A DNA stretch of 64,000 nucleotides from Paenibacillus thermotolerans (GCF_028745515.1 NZ_JAQZSG010000002.1:272004-336003), one strand, 5' to 3'; shown: positions 15,046 through 25,240, counted from the first letter of the stretch. Program-made: numbers and translations. The notes: generated by a model from the sequence alone, not told the origin.

Positions 15046-18000
15046 TTATTGTTTCGGGACTTGAAAAGCGACAACCGTCCCCTGACCGGGAGCGCTCCGA
15101 ATTTGCAAACCTTTGCCGTACAGCTGTTTGAGGCGGCGATCCGTATTGCGAAGACCGATTCCATTGCCGGAGCCCGAAAGTTTAAGCGCCTGCTCCCATG
15201 TTTCTTCGTTCATTCCGACACCGTCATCGCTTATGCATATATTTATATGGTCCTTCTCATCGGTAATCCGAATATGGATTGTTCCGCCGCGGGAACGCCG
15301 CAATATTCCGTGATTCACGGCGTTCTCGACGAGTGTTTGGATGGACAGAGGAGGCAAAAGAAAAGAAATGTTCGCATCCAGCCGCCATTGTACATCAAGC
15401 CGTTCCCCGAACCGTTCCTTCTCGATGTATAAATAGGATCGAACGAGGGCGAGCTCGCGTTCGATCGAAACGATGCGATCGGAGTTGTGAAAGTCGATGC
15501 TCATGCGCAAGTAATTGCTGAATTGTTCAAGCAGCATTTGCATCTTTGCCATATCCATCGTTCCGAGCGCGGCGATCGAATTTAACGTGTTAAACAGGAA
15601 ATGCGGTTGAATCTGAGATTGAAGCCAAGCGGCTTCGAGACGCATCCGTTCCTCGATCGACAGCTTCAGCTCGGTTAACGCGCGCACCCGGGATCTGAGC
15701 TCCCACGAATCCACCGGCTTCGTCACATAATCGTTCGCGCCCGATTGAAAGCCGGCAACGATATCTTCGGAACGACTTCTCGCCGTCAACAGAAGAATGG
15801 GGAGTTCGGAAACCGAGAATCGTTCACGAATGATGCGAGTCAATTCATAGCCGGATATGTGAGGCATCATCACATCCGAAATCATGAGATCATAATGTTC
15901 CTTTTCCAGCTTGGCTATCGCCTCTAAGGCGCTCGTAGCGGTGGATATGCGATATTGCGCGGCGCCGAGTATTTCCGCAACTATTTTCAAATTTATGCTG
16001 TCGTCGTCAACGACCAATAGTTTCGGTTTGCTTGCCCCGGCGGTTGAAGCCGAAGCGAAAGCTGCGCCGGTCATGTCCGATCCGGCGGCGGCGGCTTCGT
16101 AACGGACGGCGGCAGGTAACGGCGACTCGTCTTCCGAATATTCGGCACCTTCCGATAAGGGCAGGGTGAAGGTAAAGACCGTGCCTTGTCCGAGAGCGGA
16201 TTCGACCTTTATCGTACCGCCATGAAGCTCAACCAGCTGTTTGCAAATGCTTAACCCAAGACCGAACCCCGCGCTTGCTCTTTCCATATTCGAACGGCCT
16301 TGTTCGTAGGGTAAAAATATTGTCCGCTGCGTTTCTTCGTCCATTCCGATTCCGGTGTCGCTAATATGAATGTGCGCCAAGCCGTTCTTGATCGTGGCGC
16401 GGACTGCAATCTCTCCTTCATCCGTGAATTTGATCGCATTATGAAGCAAATTAAACATGATTTGAATAACCCTGTTTTCATCCGCCAAGACAGGAGGGAA
16501 AGCGTCGTCAATGCCGATGCGAAATCGAATGGGTTTGCCTTCGAGCATAAATCTGAACATTTCGTGTACGCCGGCAACGACGGATTGCACCCGCAGTTTT
16601 GCGATCTGCAAACGAATGGTGTTCTCTTTCAGACGCGCTACGTCCAGCAGATTATCCAGCATCAGCGACATCCGTTTGGAAACGGCGACCTGAAGCTCCA
16701 ATCTTTTTCTGTGATCGTCGTTTGCCGGATTGTCGGCATCGTCCAACACGCTTTGCGTGATATTGATGATGCCGTGCAGCGGAATTCTCAATTCATGCGA
16801 TGTATTGACGAGAAACTCGTCTTTTTGTTGGTTGGCCGTTTGGAGCTTTTCCGCAAGCTGCTTCGTTTGCAAATTCGCCCGAAAGAATCGCTTGAACCAA
16901 AAAGCCGCGAAGCAGAACACGGCTATCATCAAATCGAACGGGTAATGCATCATATGGATTGAAGCTCTGCCTTTAATGATGGTCCACATCACGTTTGCCG
17001 CAAAGGCGGTACAGCCGAGCAGCAGGTAAATGACGTCTTCTTTCTTTTTGACCGCAGATTGCAAAATAGAGCCCGAGATGAATACCGAAATCAGCAGGGT
17101 CGCCGCGAGAAATATTTTGATGGACGGAGCTGCGTATTGAGACGGCGCGAATAAGACAAACATCGAATATGCAATGCAATAAACCGCAAACCACCGCAAT
17201 AATTTGGGGCTGCCGCAGTCGGGATACATATGGTTCAGCAGCGGCGGTAAACATGAAGCCGTGCCAATGTAGGACAAGAGAGCAATCTTTAAAAATATTT
17301 CATACGGCAAAGGAAACCAGATCAACAGCAATTTGTCATCCGAGACCAAAACGGTGACGATCGCACTGAAGATTAATAAAGAAAATAAGAGCATTCCTTT
17401 GTTTGCCGCCCCCAGGAAATACAGCATAACGGCATAAATTCCGTGTATGAAAAAAACAATGCACAGCATAAATTGCAAGCCCATAGAGAACAGGCTTCGG
17501 TGATCTACGGCTTCCACCGATCCTAATCGAATGGGCTGCGTTATGCCGCCGTCTCCCGCGTGATTCGAGACTTGAATGATCATTTCGATGACATTGCTGC
17601 CGTGAGGCAAGGTAACGGAGTAAGGGACATGCCTTGCCTGATGCAAATCCCTCCGTTCGGCCGGATGCCCTTCTCCCGCGGCGAACCTTCCGTTGATATA
17701 CACGGCGGATGCGGTCCTAATTTCATTGATCCGCAATATTACATTTTGTTCTTTATGGTCATCGAGCAGGATCCGCAGTCTATACGTACCATAATGAAAC
17801 GAAGCGTCAGCATCGGTTGGAAAAGCATGATTCCATTTTCCCGGAACTTGTATAAATTTTTTCTCATATACGGACGAAACGGCGTTCTTTCCGTCGGTTT
17901 CGGGCCGGATCAAGCGAGAGGGGAAAAACTCCCATTCCCCATTCAATGTAATGGTATGGTTCTCGGGGATCGGCCATCCTCGCAGGTCTAGTACGCCATT

Positions 18001-18114
18001 GATCGCTTGCGGATGTTCAATTGTTTTTTGGAATCCGAGCCACGTTAGACGCATCCCTGTTATGGCCGTCAGAAACAGGACAACGATTAAGATGATCTTT
18101 TTGTTAGATAGCAT
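15046..18114 (-). CDS. Hybrid sensor kinase with two histidine-kinase modules (7TMR-DISM, HisKA, REC, LytS-like)
   Basis: 1022 residues. N-terminal helix 5-25; an extracellular jelly-roll 7TMR-DISMED2-like domain (LDLRGWPIPENHTITLNGEW, FIQVPGKWNH); about seven membrane helices at 200-400; HisKA with NTSHELRIPLHGI; HATPase with IMFNLLHNAIKF, DTGIGMDEE and GFGLGLSICKQL; a REC domain with LMISDVMMPHISGYEL and VTKPVDS; then a second LytS-type kinase with QSQIQPHFLFNTLNSI, a second N-box LVENAVNHGI and SDDGVGM. Two kinase cores flanking a receiver in one chain is an elaborate layout. The ATG at 18114 has an in-frame stop three codons upstream and only a weak SD; AGGAG at 18146-18150 instead precedes a four-codon ORF (18138-18124). 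Confidence 0.92.
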   Translation of the reverse strand: MLSNKKIILIVVLFLTAITGMRLTWLGFQKTIEHPQAINGVLDLRGWPIPENHTITLNGEWEFFPSRLIRPETDGKNAVSSVYEKKFIQVPGKWNHAFPTDADASFHYGTYRLRILLDDHKEQNVILRINEIRTASAVYINGRFAAGEGHPAERRDLHQARHVPYSVTLPHGSNVIEMIIQVSNHAGDGGITQPIRLGSVEAVDHRSLFSMGLQFMLCIVFFIHGIYAVMLYFLGAANKGMLLFSLLIFSAIVTVLVSDDKLLLIWFPLPYEIFLKIALLSYIGTASCLPPLLNHMYPDCGSPKLLRWFAVYCIAYSMFVLFAPSQYAAPSIKIFLAATLLISVFISGSILQSAVKKKEDVIYLLLGCTAFAANVMWTIIKGRASIHMMHYPFDLMIAVFCFAAFWFKRFFRANLQTKQLAEKLQTANQQKDEFLVNTSHELRIPLHGIINITQSVLDDADNPANDDHRKRLELQVAVSKRMSLMLDNLLDVARLKENTIRLQIAKLRVQSVVAGVHEMFRFMLEGKPIRFRIGIDDAFPPVLADENRVIQIMFNLLHNAIKFTDEGEIAVRATIKNGLAHIHISDTGIGMDEETQRTIFLPYEQGRSNMERASAGFGLGLSICKQLVELHGGTIKVESALGQGTVFTFTLPLSEGAEYSEDESPLPAAVRYEAAAAGSDMTGAAFASASTAGASKPKLLVVDDDSINLKIVAEILGAAQYRISTATSALEAIAKLEKEHYDLMISDVMMPHISGYELTRIIRERFSVSELPILLLTARSRSEDIVAGFQSGANDYVTKPVDSWELRSRVRALTELKLSIEERMRLEAAWLQSQIQPHFLFNTLNSIAALGTMDMAKMQMLLEQFSNYLRMSIDFHNSDRIVSIERELALVRSYLYIEKERFGERLDVQWRLDANISFLLPPLSIQTLVENAVNHGILRRSRGGTIHIRITDEKDHINICISDDGVGMNEETWEQALKLSGSGNGIGLRNTDRRLKQLYGKGLQIRSAPGQGTVVAFQVPKQ

Positions 18115-18421
18115 AATGGGCTACTATTCGCGCTGCATCTTCATTCTCCTGCTTGTCTAGAAATTGTTGAGTTCGTCGTGTGACAATGCGGATGATAAAT
18201 TAGAACGTTACCGGAGCGAAGATGAAGACTGGAGTGGAATAGGTGTATATAGAAGGCAGTTACAACTATTAAGCATCGCGGCCAAAAGGTTATCTTCGAA
18301 GACTTACATAGAGCTTTGTAAAGAAATTGTAGAGGTACCGGCGGTACAATTTTTTATTGGAAAAATTGTTGACGGACATAAATATTTTATTTTGCATGAT
18401 TTACAACGGGAGGGTAATGGA
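18115..18421. promoter_or_regulatory. Divergent intergenic region between hybrid kinase and SLH gene
   Basis: 307 bp without a recognisable gene; the plus frame is open but shows no coding pattern before the signal peptide. The region becomes AT-rich toward the SLH start (acaattttttattggaaa...), consistent with promoter DNA. A TTGACG lies at 18369 but no good -10 is at the right distance. No clear regulator site was identified. Confidence 0.4.
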
Positions 18422-21400
18422 GTGGGGAAGAAACGGATGAAAGTTATTAACTTGTTTTTGTTAGTGTGTTTGCTTATGAGCATTGTTCCGGTTTCGGCGT
18501 CGGCGGAAGGCGGGACGTACACGCCAGGGACATGGCCAAGCGAATTTACACCTTATACATGGAGTAACGGGAGCAATATTTACGATCCGGCCAACGAGCC
18601 GGGAATCAGCCCGGATGACGTCGATTTTACAAGCGGAGCGGATAAAGGGATAGGCGATCTTCCTTCTTTCTATGTTGCTTCGGATACGGAACATATGTTT
18701 TTCCGCGTACGCCTCAAGGGCAACCCATATGACCGTAAAGGCGGGTTCCTTTCTTCGGTATGGCTTGTTCAATTAGGGGTAGGGGGCGTACATAAAGCAA
18801 CGGTGGGTGTGTTCGGCAAAAATCCCGACACGGATTTTGTTTACGCAGCGGGTCCGAACGCCGCAAGTGAAGTCGACGTGACTCAAGTTTATGCGACGAA
18901 TCCGTCAAATACAGTCGATCCGGCAACGGGATCGAAGGTGCCGGGCACGAGAATTGTACCCGCGGAGAACGGACATTATTTTTTGGATTTTCAGGTTCCC
19001 AAGTCGGTCATAACGGGGGTAGCGCCGGATATTGATCCGGCAACATCGTCTATTCAATTGTATTTCGCCACCTCCAAAGCGGCCAATTTGGCTGTGGTGA
19101 ACAAGGACGGCCGGGATCTCGCGGATGCGCCGTTTAAAGATAAGAAAGCAATTACGCTAAATAACGTAAATCCTGCCCCGGCTTCGCAAGGCATTCAAAT
19201 TACTCAAGTGGACGGCAAGCCTGTTAAGGATGGAGAGACGATCGTCGCGGATACGGCGACGCCTGCATTAAAAGGAACGATAGACGGATCCGTAACGATT
19301 AATTCGAACTCAAGAGTAAAATTATTTGTCAATGGAGCCGATTTAGGAGAAGTATTAAAGGGCAGCAACGGCAACGGGGCGGTAACCAGATCTTGGACGA
19401 TCCCGATTCCGTCCGCTAATCCGTTAAGAGCGGGCCAAAATACGGCGGAAGTGAGATTTTATAATCAAAACACTCCCGATCAATACATTTCGGACACAGT
19501 ACAAATTCAATACGCAGCCGCCGGCGGTACGAATGTGGATATAAACATTGACCGATCGGGTCCTGGCGGAGCAGCCATGCCGACCGTCCATGGAACGACG
19601 GAAGCGGGCAATACGGTCAAGCTCAAGCAAGACGGCCTTACGATCGCAACGATTGAAGCGGAGGGAGAGAGCTGGTCCTATACGCTGGAGAAGCCGCTGT
19701 CTCCAAAAGATTACGTCTTTTCGGCGGAAGCTGCGGACAGCGAAGGGAATGTCGCGACGGCTTCAACTACGCATACTGTGGGGACGGGAGATATTTCGAT
19801 CAGCATCGACAACGGCGATGAAGTGACTTTAACCGATGATCGGCCGACCATCAGAGGAAGAACCAACGCGCCGGCTGCGAGCCAAATCACTCTGAAAATT
19901 ACGGATCGGGATACGGATTTAGAAGTTTATAAGAATGAGAATGTTGTGGTTCAGGCCGATCGTACTTGGTTCGTCGACATTCAAGATCCATTAGCCGGCG
20001 AAAATTACAGGGTCGATGCCAGCGTGAATGACACAAGCGCAACGGATACGCAAACCGTGAAACTGGATACGACAACCGAGGTGACGGTCGCATCTCCCGC
20101 TCACCGTTCCGTCACTGCGGAAACAACCCCGGAAATCAAAGGGATGGCGGAACCGGCCGCTGCCGAAGGGGCAAATTCCTATGTTTCGCTGAAAATCGAT
20201 AGTAGTTCGCAAGTTACGGTACGGGCGGATGCCGATGGGAAATGGAGCTATACACCGAGCCGGTTGACTTTGGGAGAGCATACGATATATGCGAAAGCCT
20301 ACGATGCCAACGGCAATGAAGCGACCGCCGTTACGACTTTCCATGTTGCAAGCATCGAGGTGGCGGGAGAGCAACAGCTGGCGCTTCCTGTCGCAGGACA
20401 AACCAAAACATCGACGTACTCGGCGGATGTTCAGGGGATTAGCGATTATACGGTGACCTGGAGTGTATATCAGCAAGCGCAAAATATCGCCTTGGACGGT
20501 GTAACCATTGACGGGACAGGCCGATTGACGGTTGCGCATTTGGAAGAGGAGACGTCGGTAAGGGTAGTTGCGGCCTTAGCCGACAACCCGGAAATAAAAG
20601 ATGAGCTGTCGGTTACGCTGACTGCGGCGCCGGCGGAGGAAATGAACATTGAGGTGACGGGCGCGGCTTCCTTGCAGATTCCGGCGGAGGGAGCAGCGAC
20701 CTCGGAGTATCAAGCGAAAGACGGAGACAGCGTACTGCCGAATAGCACGGTAACCTGGAGTGTTTATCAACCGGGCACCTCGAATGTGCCGGTCGGGGTG
20801 AGCATTGATGCGGAAGGCGTGCTGCAGGTTGCGCATCAAGCCGCACCCGGCACGACGGTTAGAGTCGCCGCGGCTTTGAAGGCCGATCCCGAACAAACAG
20901 GTTATTTGGATGTCGAGCTGACAGCGGCGCCGGCGGCGGATGCGAATTTGGACGGTTGGACCGGCAGCCAGGAACGCAATGGGTGGGCAATTCCCGCTTA
21001 CGGTGCGGGGGATTCGGTTCAGCTCCGTGCAGTCAGCGATGAGAGCGCGGCAGAAGTGACTGCCGAATTAAACGTAAATACGCCGGTTGGAACAAAGAAG
21101 CTTACCGCTCAATTAGCCGGTACTTCCGCATCGAACGGACAAAAGCAATGGCGAGGTACGATTCGATTGCCGGACGATATCGTTCCGGCCGAATATGCGG
21201 TCACGTTCGCCACGAACGATTCGCAAGGCGAGGACGCTGCGGATCGGCTCAACAATAAACTTGGCGTATTGTCGACCCTAACCGTTGAGGGAACGGTTTC
21301 GGATTCGAATACGGGAGAACGGATTGAGGGCGCAACGGTAAAGCTCGTCGATCCGGCCACGGACGAAACGGTTGCAGGCCCGGCGTTGACGGATGCGAAC

Positions 21401-23899
21401 GGGAAATATACGTTCACGGCAGTGAAGGCAAGACAATACCAACAGTATCAATTAATGGCCGGAAATGCCGGCTACTCCGATTCCGGTGTGAATTTCTTCG
21501 CCATTCCGGCGTATGGCGACTATAACGAGGCGGGCAACGCGATCACGGTGAATGCGGAGATTTCCCGGTATCAGATCGTGTTAACCGCGAGCCCGAGCTC
21601 GATTCGCGGCGACGGAATGTCGACCACCGTCTTGCAAGCGGCGATTAAAGATCCGGACGGCAAACCGGTGCCTCCCGGCATTGTGGTCTCATTCACCTCG
21701 CCGTACGGGAGCTTCCCGAACGGATCGACGGCTCGAACGGATGAGAACGGTACGGCGACGCTTACATTCCGATCGGAAGCCGTTAGCGGCGCATCGTCCC
21801 TTAAGTTCCCTGTGACCATGACCGTAAACGACGAAGAGTACGACTTGACGGCATCCAAGCAAATTTGGGTGACATTCGAACCCGGAGCCATTGAGGGTGT
21901 CGTATGGGAAACAAAGGGCAACCGGAAGATTACGGTTTCCGGCGCGCTGGTCGAGGTGATTCAAGAGGAGATCGGTTTCTATGCCAGCCAAGTAACCGGG
22001 GATGACGGCAAATATGCAATCGGCGTACCTGAAGGGAATAAGGAGTACCTTGTTTTGATCACCAAGACGGTAAGCATCGGAGGGACATCCCAAAAGATCA
22101 CATTCCGTCAATCGGCAGCGGTGGGCGCTATTTCGAACGGAGAAACGTATAAGTCCAATAAAGTGAGCAGCGGTCTCGTTCTCGTCAAGGATCCTGTTCA
22201 TCATGCATTAGTGTCTCCGCAAAGTATGTTTGACGAGGTCGACCATTTCGATAAGATTGAAGCTGTTTTGATCGATAAGGACGATCCAAGCATCAAGGTG
22301 CCCGTTACACTCAATGCGGATGGGACATTCAACATTCCGATCACCGTTAACGGGCGATATGACTTGGTCGTCCGCGCCGTGCTGAACGATCCGGCCGATC
22401 CCGTCGGCCCCGACCGGTACTTGACAATCTCGACTTCCGCGCTGACTGTAAACGACGACGGAGAGATGAATATAGTCAGCGAGCTTGTCGACCCATACGG
22501 TACGGTCCGCGATTCGGTAACGAATGCGGTAATTCCGGGGGCAAGGGTGAATCTGTTCTATGCGAATACGGATCGAAATAAAGATAAAGGGATTTTGACG
22601 GATACGAAAGTAACGTTGCCGCCCATTGCCGGATTTGCGCCGAATGACAACGCAAGCCCGCTTCAATTGACGGATGCGGCGGGATTTTATGCCTATATGG
22701 TGTATCCGGAGACGGATTACTATATTACAGTGGAAAAAGAAGGATATGTGTTCTATAAGAGTGAGGATATACCGGTAGAATGGTCGATCGTTCAAAAGAA
22801 TGTCTGGCTCGACCCTATTCCCTCGAACGTTGGCGGAGGCGGAAATGGAGGCGGAGGCGGGAGCGGAAGCGGAAACGCCGTTGTCCCACCGGCTGAACCG
22901 AAATTCAGTCTGAATTTGTCCGTAGACAAGAACCTGGTCGAGGAAGAAGGCCGGACGACGATCACCATCGATTACAGGAACGAGTCCGAGCGGCCGCTGG
23001 ACTTTGTCGACATCCGGCTATTATTGCCTGACGGCGTCGAAGTTGTGGACGCCGACGGCGGGCGCGTTGGCAATAATGCGGTTACATGGACGATAAAAGC
23101 TTTGGCGGCCGATGCATCCGGTCAACTGGAAATCGTGGTGAAATGGCCGAAATTAAACCAAGCCGAGGCATCGTTTGCGATCAAATCCGAGCTCATTGCG
23201 AGCCCTAACCCGAAGGAAACGGTCACAGCACAAGCGGATTCGATTGTGAGAGTATACTCCAACCGGTTCGGGACCTTGCAGCATCAACGGTATATCTTGG
23301 GTTATCCGGACGGAGAGTTTAAGCCGGCACGTTCGCTGACGCGAGCCGAGCTGGCCGCAATTCTGGCGAGATTAACGGAAAATGTTGAGATCGAAGACGA
23401 TTTGAAGTACACGGATATTGCTCCCGGCCATTGGGCAGCCAATTACATCAAGATCGTGACGAAGCACGGGTACTTCCACGGGTTCGCCGACGGCACGTTC
23501 CGTCCGGAGGAGGCCGTGACCCGGGGCGAATTGGCGACGGTCATGACGCGTTTCCTCGGTATTCAAGTGAGTAAGCAAGGCGAATGGCACTTTAACGATA
23601 TTGAAGGCCATTGGGCAGCTGAAGCGATTGAACAGCTGTACCGGAACAAATTCGTATCCGGGTATCCTGACGGATCTTTTAAACCGAACGATAAGATCGT
23701 TCGCTCGGAAGCGGTGACGCTCATTAACCGGATGTTATATCGCGGTCCATTGCACGGTTTGGAGCCGATGTTCCCGGATATTCCGGAGAGCCATTGGGCG
23801 TTCGGCCAAGTGCAGGAAGCGACGCAATCTCATGAATCCACTCGCAATCTTGATGGCAGCGAAGCCTGGTTAAAGACACTGGATGACGACGTACGCTAA
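18422..23899 (+). CDS. Giant secreted surface protein with Ig-like, carboxypeptidase-regulatory-like and SLH domains
   Basis: 1825 residues. Signal peptide MGKKRMKVINLFLLVCLLM...VSASA. A DOMON/glucodextranase-like N-terminal domain (about 30-230; WLVQLGVGGVHKATVGVFG) is followed by several Ig-like repeats (TVHGTTEAGNTVKL; EIKGMAEPAAAE) and a pair of about 100-residue repeats (VAGEQQLALPVAGQ, VTGAASLQIPAEGA, each with VTWSVYQ). Next come carboxypeptidase-regulatory-like (VEGTVSDSNTGERIEGATVK) and Big_1-like (LTASPSSIRGDGMSTTVLQA) domains, a Gly-rich linker and a DUF11-like domain. Three C-terminal SLH motifs (ILGYPDGEFKPARSLTRAEL, FHGFADGTFRPEEAVTRGEL, VSGYPDGSFKPNDKIVRSEA) should anchor it to pyruvylated wall polymer. 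GTG at 18422 has GGAGGG 7 nt upstream. Divergent from the hybrid kinase. Adhesin, S-layer or polymer-binding role is possible. Confidence 0.92.
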   Translation: MGKKRMKVINLFLLVCLLMSIVPVSASAEGGTYTPGTWPSEFTPYTWSNGSNIYDPANEPGISPDDVDFTSGADKGIGDLPSFYVASDTEHMFFRVRLKGNPYDRKGGFLSSVWLVQLGVGGVHKATVGVFGKNPDTDFVYAAGPNAASEVDVTQVYATNPSNTVDPATGSKVPGTRIVPAENGHYFLDFQVPKSVITGVAPDIDPATSSIQLYFATSKAANLAVVNKDGRDLADAPFKDKKAITLNNVNPAPASQGIQITQVDGKPVKDGETIVADTATPALKGTIDGSVTINSNSRVKLFVNGADLGEVLKGSNGNGAVTRSWTIPIPSANPLRAGQNTAEVRFYNQNTPDQYISDTVQIQYAAAGGTNVDINIDRSGPGGAAMPTVHGTTEAGNTVKLKQDGLTIATIEAEGESWSYTLEKPLSPKDYVFSAEAADSEGNVATASTTHTVGTGDISISIDNGDEVTLTDDRPTIRGRTNAPAASQITLKITDRDTDLEVYKNENVVVQADRTWFVDIQDPLAGENYRVDASVNDTSATDTQTVKLDTTTEVTVASPAHRSVTAETTPEIKGMAEPAAAEGANSYVSLKIDSSSQVTVRADADGKWSYTPSRLTLGEHTIYAKAYDANGNEATAVTTFHVASIEVAGEQQLALPVAGQTKTSTYSADVQGISDYTVTWSVYQQAQNIALDGVTIDGTGRLTVAHLEEETSVRVVAALADNPEIKDELSVTLTAAPAEEMNIEVTGAASLQIPAEGAATSEYQAKDGDSVLPNSTVTWSVYQPGTSNVPVGVSIDAEGVLQVAHQAAPGTTVRVAAALKADPEQTGYLDVELTAAPAADANLDGWTGSQERNGWAIPAYGAGDSVQLRAVSDESAAEVTAELNVNTPVGTKKLTAQLAGTSASNGQKQWRGTIRLPDDIVPAEYAVTFATNDSQGEDAADRLNNKLGVLSTLTVEGTVSDSNTGERIEGATVKLVDPATDETVAGPALTDANGKYTFTAVKARQYQQYQLMAGNAGYSDSGVNFFAIPAYGDYNEAGNAITVNAEISRYQIVLTASPSSIRGDGMSTTVLQAAIKDPDGKPVPPGIVVSFTSPYGSFPNGSTARTDENGTATLTFRSEAVSGASSLKFPVTMTVNDEEYDLTASKQIWVTFEPGAIEGVVWETKGNRKITVSGALVEVIQEEIGFYASQVTGDDGKYAIGVPEGNKEYLVLITKTVSIGGTSQKITFRQSAAVGAISNGETYKSNKVSSGLVLVKDPVHHALVSPQSMFDEVDHFDKIEAVLIDKDDPSIKVPVTLNADGTFNIPITVNGRYDLVVRAVLNDPADPVGPDRYLTISTSALTVNDDGEMNIVSELVDPYGTVRDSVTNAVIPGARVNLFYANTDRNKDKGILTDTKVTLPPIAGFAPNDNASPLQLTDAAGFYAYMVYPETDYYITVEKEGYVFYKSEDIPVEWSIVQKNVWLDPIPSNVGGGGNGGGGGSGSGNAVVPPAEPKFSLNLSVDKNLVEEEGRTTITIDYRNESERPLDFVDIRLLLPDGVEVVDADGGRVGNNAVTWTIKALAADASGQLEIVVKWPKLNQAEASFAIKSELIASPNPKETVTAQADSIVRVYSNRFGTLQHQRYILGYPDGEFKPARSLTRAELAAILARLTENVEIEDDLKYTDIAPGHWAANYIKIVTKHGYFHGFADGTFRPEEAVTRGELATVMTRFLGIQVSKQGEWHFNDIEGHWAAEAIEQLYRNKFVSGYPDGSFKPNDKIVRSEAVTLINRMLYRGPLHGLEPMFPDIPESHWAFGQVQEATQSHESTRNLDGSEAWLKTLDDDVR

Positions 23900-23921
23900 C
23901 ACATAACTCATTACGGTGGAC

Positions 23922-24113
23922 CTAACGGAACCGAATGTTCGCTAAAATAGTGATTAATGCGAACCCCCCCCTGATTAACGGAACGATATGTCCGTTAATC
24001 GGGGGTTTTTATTTAAAAACGGCCCAAAAGCGCGGGTTAGCGGACATCTGGTTCCGATAAATCGGCAAAATTGGCAATTTTGCCGTAATTAGCGGACAAT
24101 CGTTTCCGCTAAC
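23922..24113. repeat. Four-copy array of TTARCGGA palindromic units
   Basis: Units of about 25 bp begin at 23922 (CTAACGGAACC...GTTCGCTAA), 23975 (TTAACGGAAC...GTCCGTTAAT), 24037 (TTAGCGGACA...TTCCGATAA) and 24089 (TTAGCGGACAATCGTTTCCG). Starts are 53, 62 and 52 bp apart. The fourth unit is a perfect 8-bp palindrome with an 8-nt loop. A separate palindrome GGCAAAATTG-G-CAATTTTGCC lies at 24064-24084. The array fills the interval between the convergent SLH and PhyH genes. Confidence 0.85.
23967..24010 (+). terminator. Intrinsic terminator of the SLH gene, built from the second array unit
   Basis: CCCCC(T)GATTAACGGA pairs with TCCGTTAATCGGGGG, followed by TTTTTATTT. The palindromic repeat unit at 23975 forms the inner stem, so the repeat has been recruited as a terminator or the reverse. 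Confidence 0.8.
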
Positions 24114-24129
24114 TCATCGTGGCAGAATG

Positions 24130-24195
24130 CAGCGGAATAAAGCTCCGTTCGAGGCGGTCGATCATGCGGCGCGGGAGAGAGCAACGGAACAATAG
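24130..24195. repeat. CGGAAYAAAGTTCCG palindromic repeat, two units
   Basis: CAGCGGAATAAAGCTCCGTT starts at 24130 and CAACGGAACAATAGC at 24182, exactly 52 bp apart. The spacer GAGGCGGTCGATCATGCGGC matches the spacer of the array at 60586. Located just downstream of the 3' end of the PhyH gene. Confidence 0.8.
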
Positions 24196-24244
24196 CAAGG
24201 AAGGGGTGCACCCGAACGCGGCGCACCCCTCACTCAAGCCCAAC

Positions 24245-25240
24245 CTACATCTCCATCTTGCCCATCTCGCCGCCAGGCATGGCGACCATGACGGAGCCGT
24301 TGTCGCCGTCTTTGCCGTCGGCGCTCGAAAGCTCCACCGGCGTGCCGAACTGCGGCAGCGCGTACGGATAATGCGTGCGCCCGCGGGCGAGAATGTGCAT
24401 ATGGTTCGCAGCCTCGCCCTCATACGGTTCGCCGTGCGTCCACGGCACCCAGGAGCGCGCATTGCAATAGTGCGTCACATACGAGCGGCGCATCCGGTCC
24501 GTCGTCGTGTTCTTATACGAACGATGCAGCAGGTGGGAGTGGAAAAACAACACGTCCCCCGGCTCCAAAACGACAGGCACCGGCTTCCCGTACTTCGCGG
24601 CCACGCCCGACAAATTGTTGACCGTATCGTCCATATTGCTCACGTTCTCAGCCGTAAACAAGCCCTCGATCTGCTTGTCGTCCACATGCACGAAGCCTCC
24701 GCGGTGCGCTTCCTCCGGCGGATAAATCGGCTCGTTGTGCGAGCCCGGCGCCACCCACAAGCAGCCGTTCTCCTCATCGGCCCGATCCAGCGCCATCCAC
24801 GCCCCGATCAGCGTATCCGGCTGCGTCTGAATATAGAAGGCGTCCTGGTGCCAGCCTTGTCCGCCCTTGCCCGGCGGGTTCAAAAACATCATCGATTGCA
24901 GCGCATATACGTCCGGCCCGATCAGCGCCTCCAGCACGTCGATGACGCGCGGATGCAGCAAGCCCCATTCCGCCGTGGCGCTGTGCCGATGCGGCATATG
25001 GAGGCGAGCGGAGGAAAACCGCTCGGTCTTCTGCTTCTCGTCCATCCAGTCGAACACCGGCGACAAATGATCCAAGTCGTCGATTCGGCCGTGGTACACA
25101 TCATCCATCCACTTCAGCAGCCGTTCCGCGTCCTCTTTCGGAAGCAGGCCGCGCACAATCAAATATCCGTCTCTATGATAGCTTACATATTCGTCTACCT
25201 TTACGGTGTACCGCTGTCTTTGAGCTTGAGTTACTGTCAT
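24245..25240 (-). CDS. Phytanoyl-CoA dioxygenase (PhyH) family Fe(II)/2-oxoglutarate oxygenase
   Basis: 331 residues. Double-stranded beta-helix enzyme with the metal-binding facial triad HxD in GQGWHQDAFYIQ and distal His in FFHSHLLHRSYKNTTTDRMR; the Arg that follows would bind 2-oxoglutarate. GAWMALDRADEENGCLWVAPGSHN is the typical central segment of the family. It carries a Met/Gly-rich C-terminal tail. Lies 101 bp downstream of an AraC-type regulator on the same strand, which probably controls it. Likely hydroxylates a small molecule; substrate unknown. Confidence 0.9.
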   Translation of the reverse strand: MTVTQAQRQRYTVKVDEYVSYHRDGYLIVRGLLPKEDAERLLKWMDDVYHGRIDDLDHLSPVFDWMDEKQKTERFSSARLHMPHRHSATAEWGLLHPRVIDVLEALIGPDVYALQSMMFLNPPGKGGQGWHQDAFYIQTQPDTLIGAWMALDRADEENGCLWVAPGSHNEPIYPPEEAHRGGFVHVDDKQIEGLFTAENVSNMDDTVNNLSGVAAKYGKPVPVVLEPGDVLFFHSHLLHRSYKNTTTDRMRRSYVTHYCNARSWVPWTHGEPYEGEAANHMHILARGRTHYPYALPQFGTPVELSSADGKDGDNGSVMVAMPGGEMGKMEM

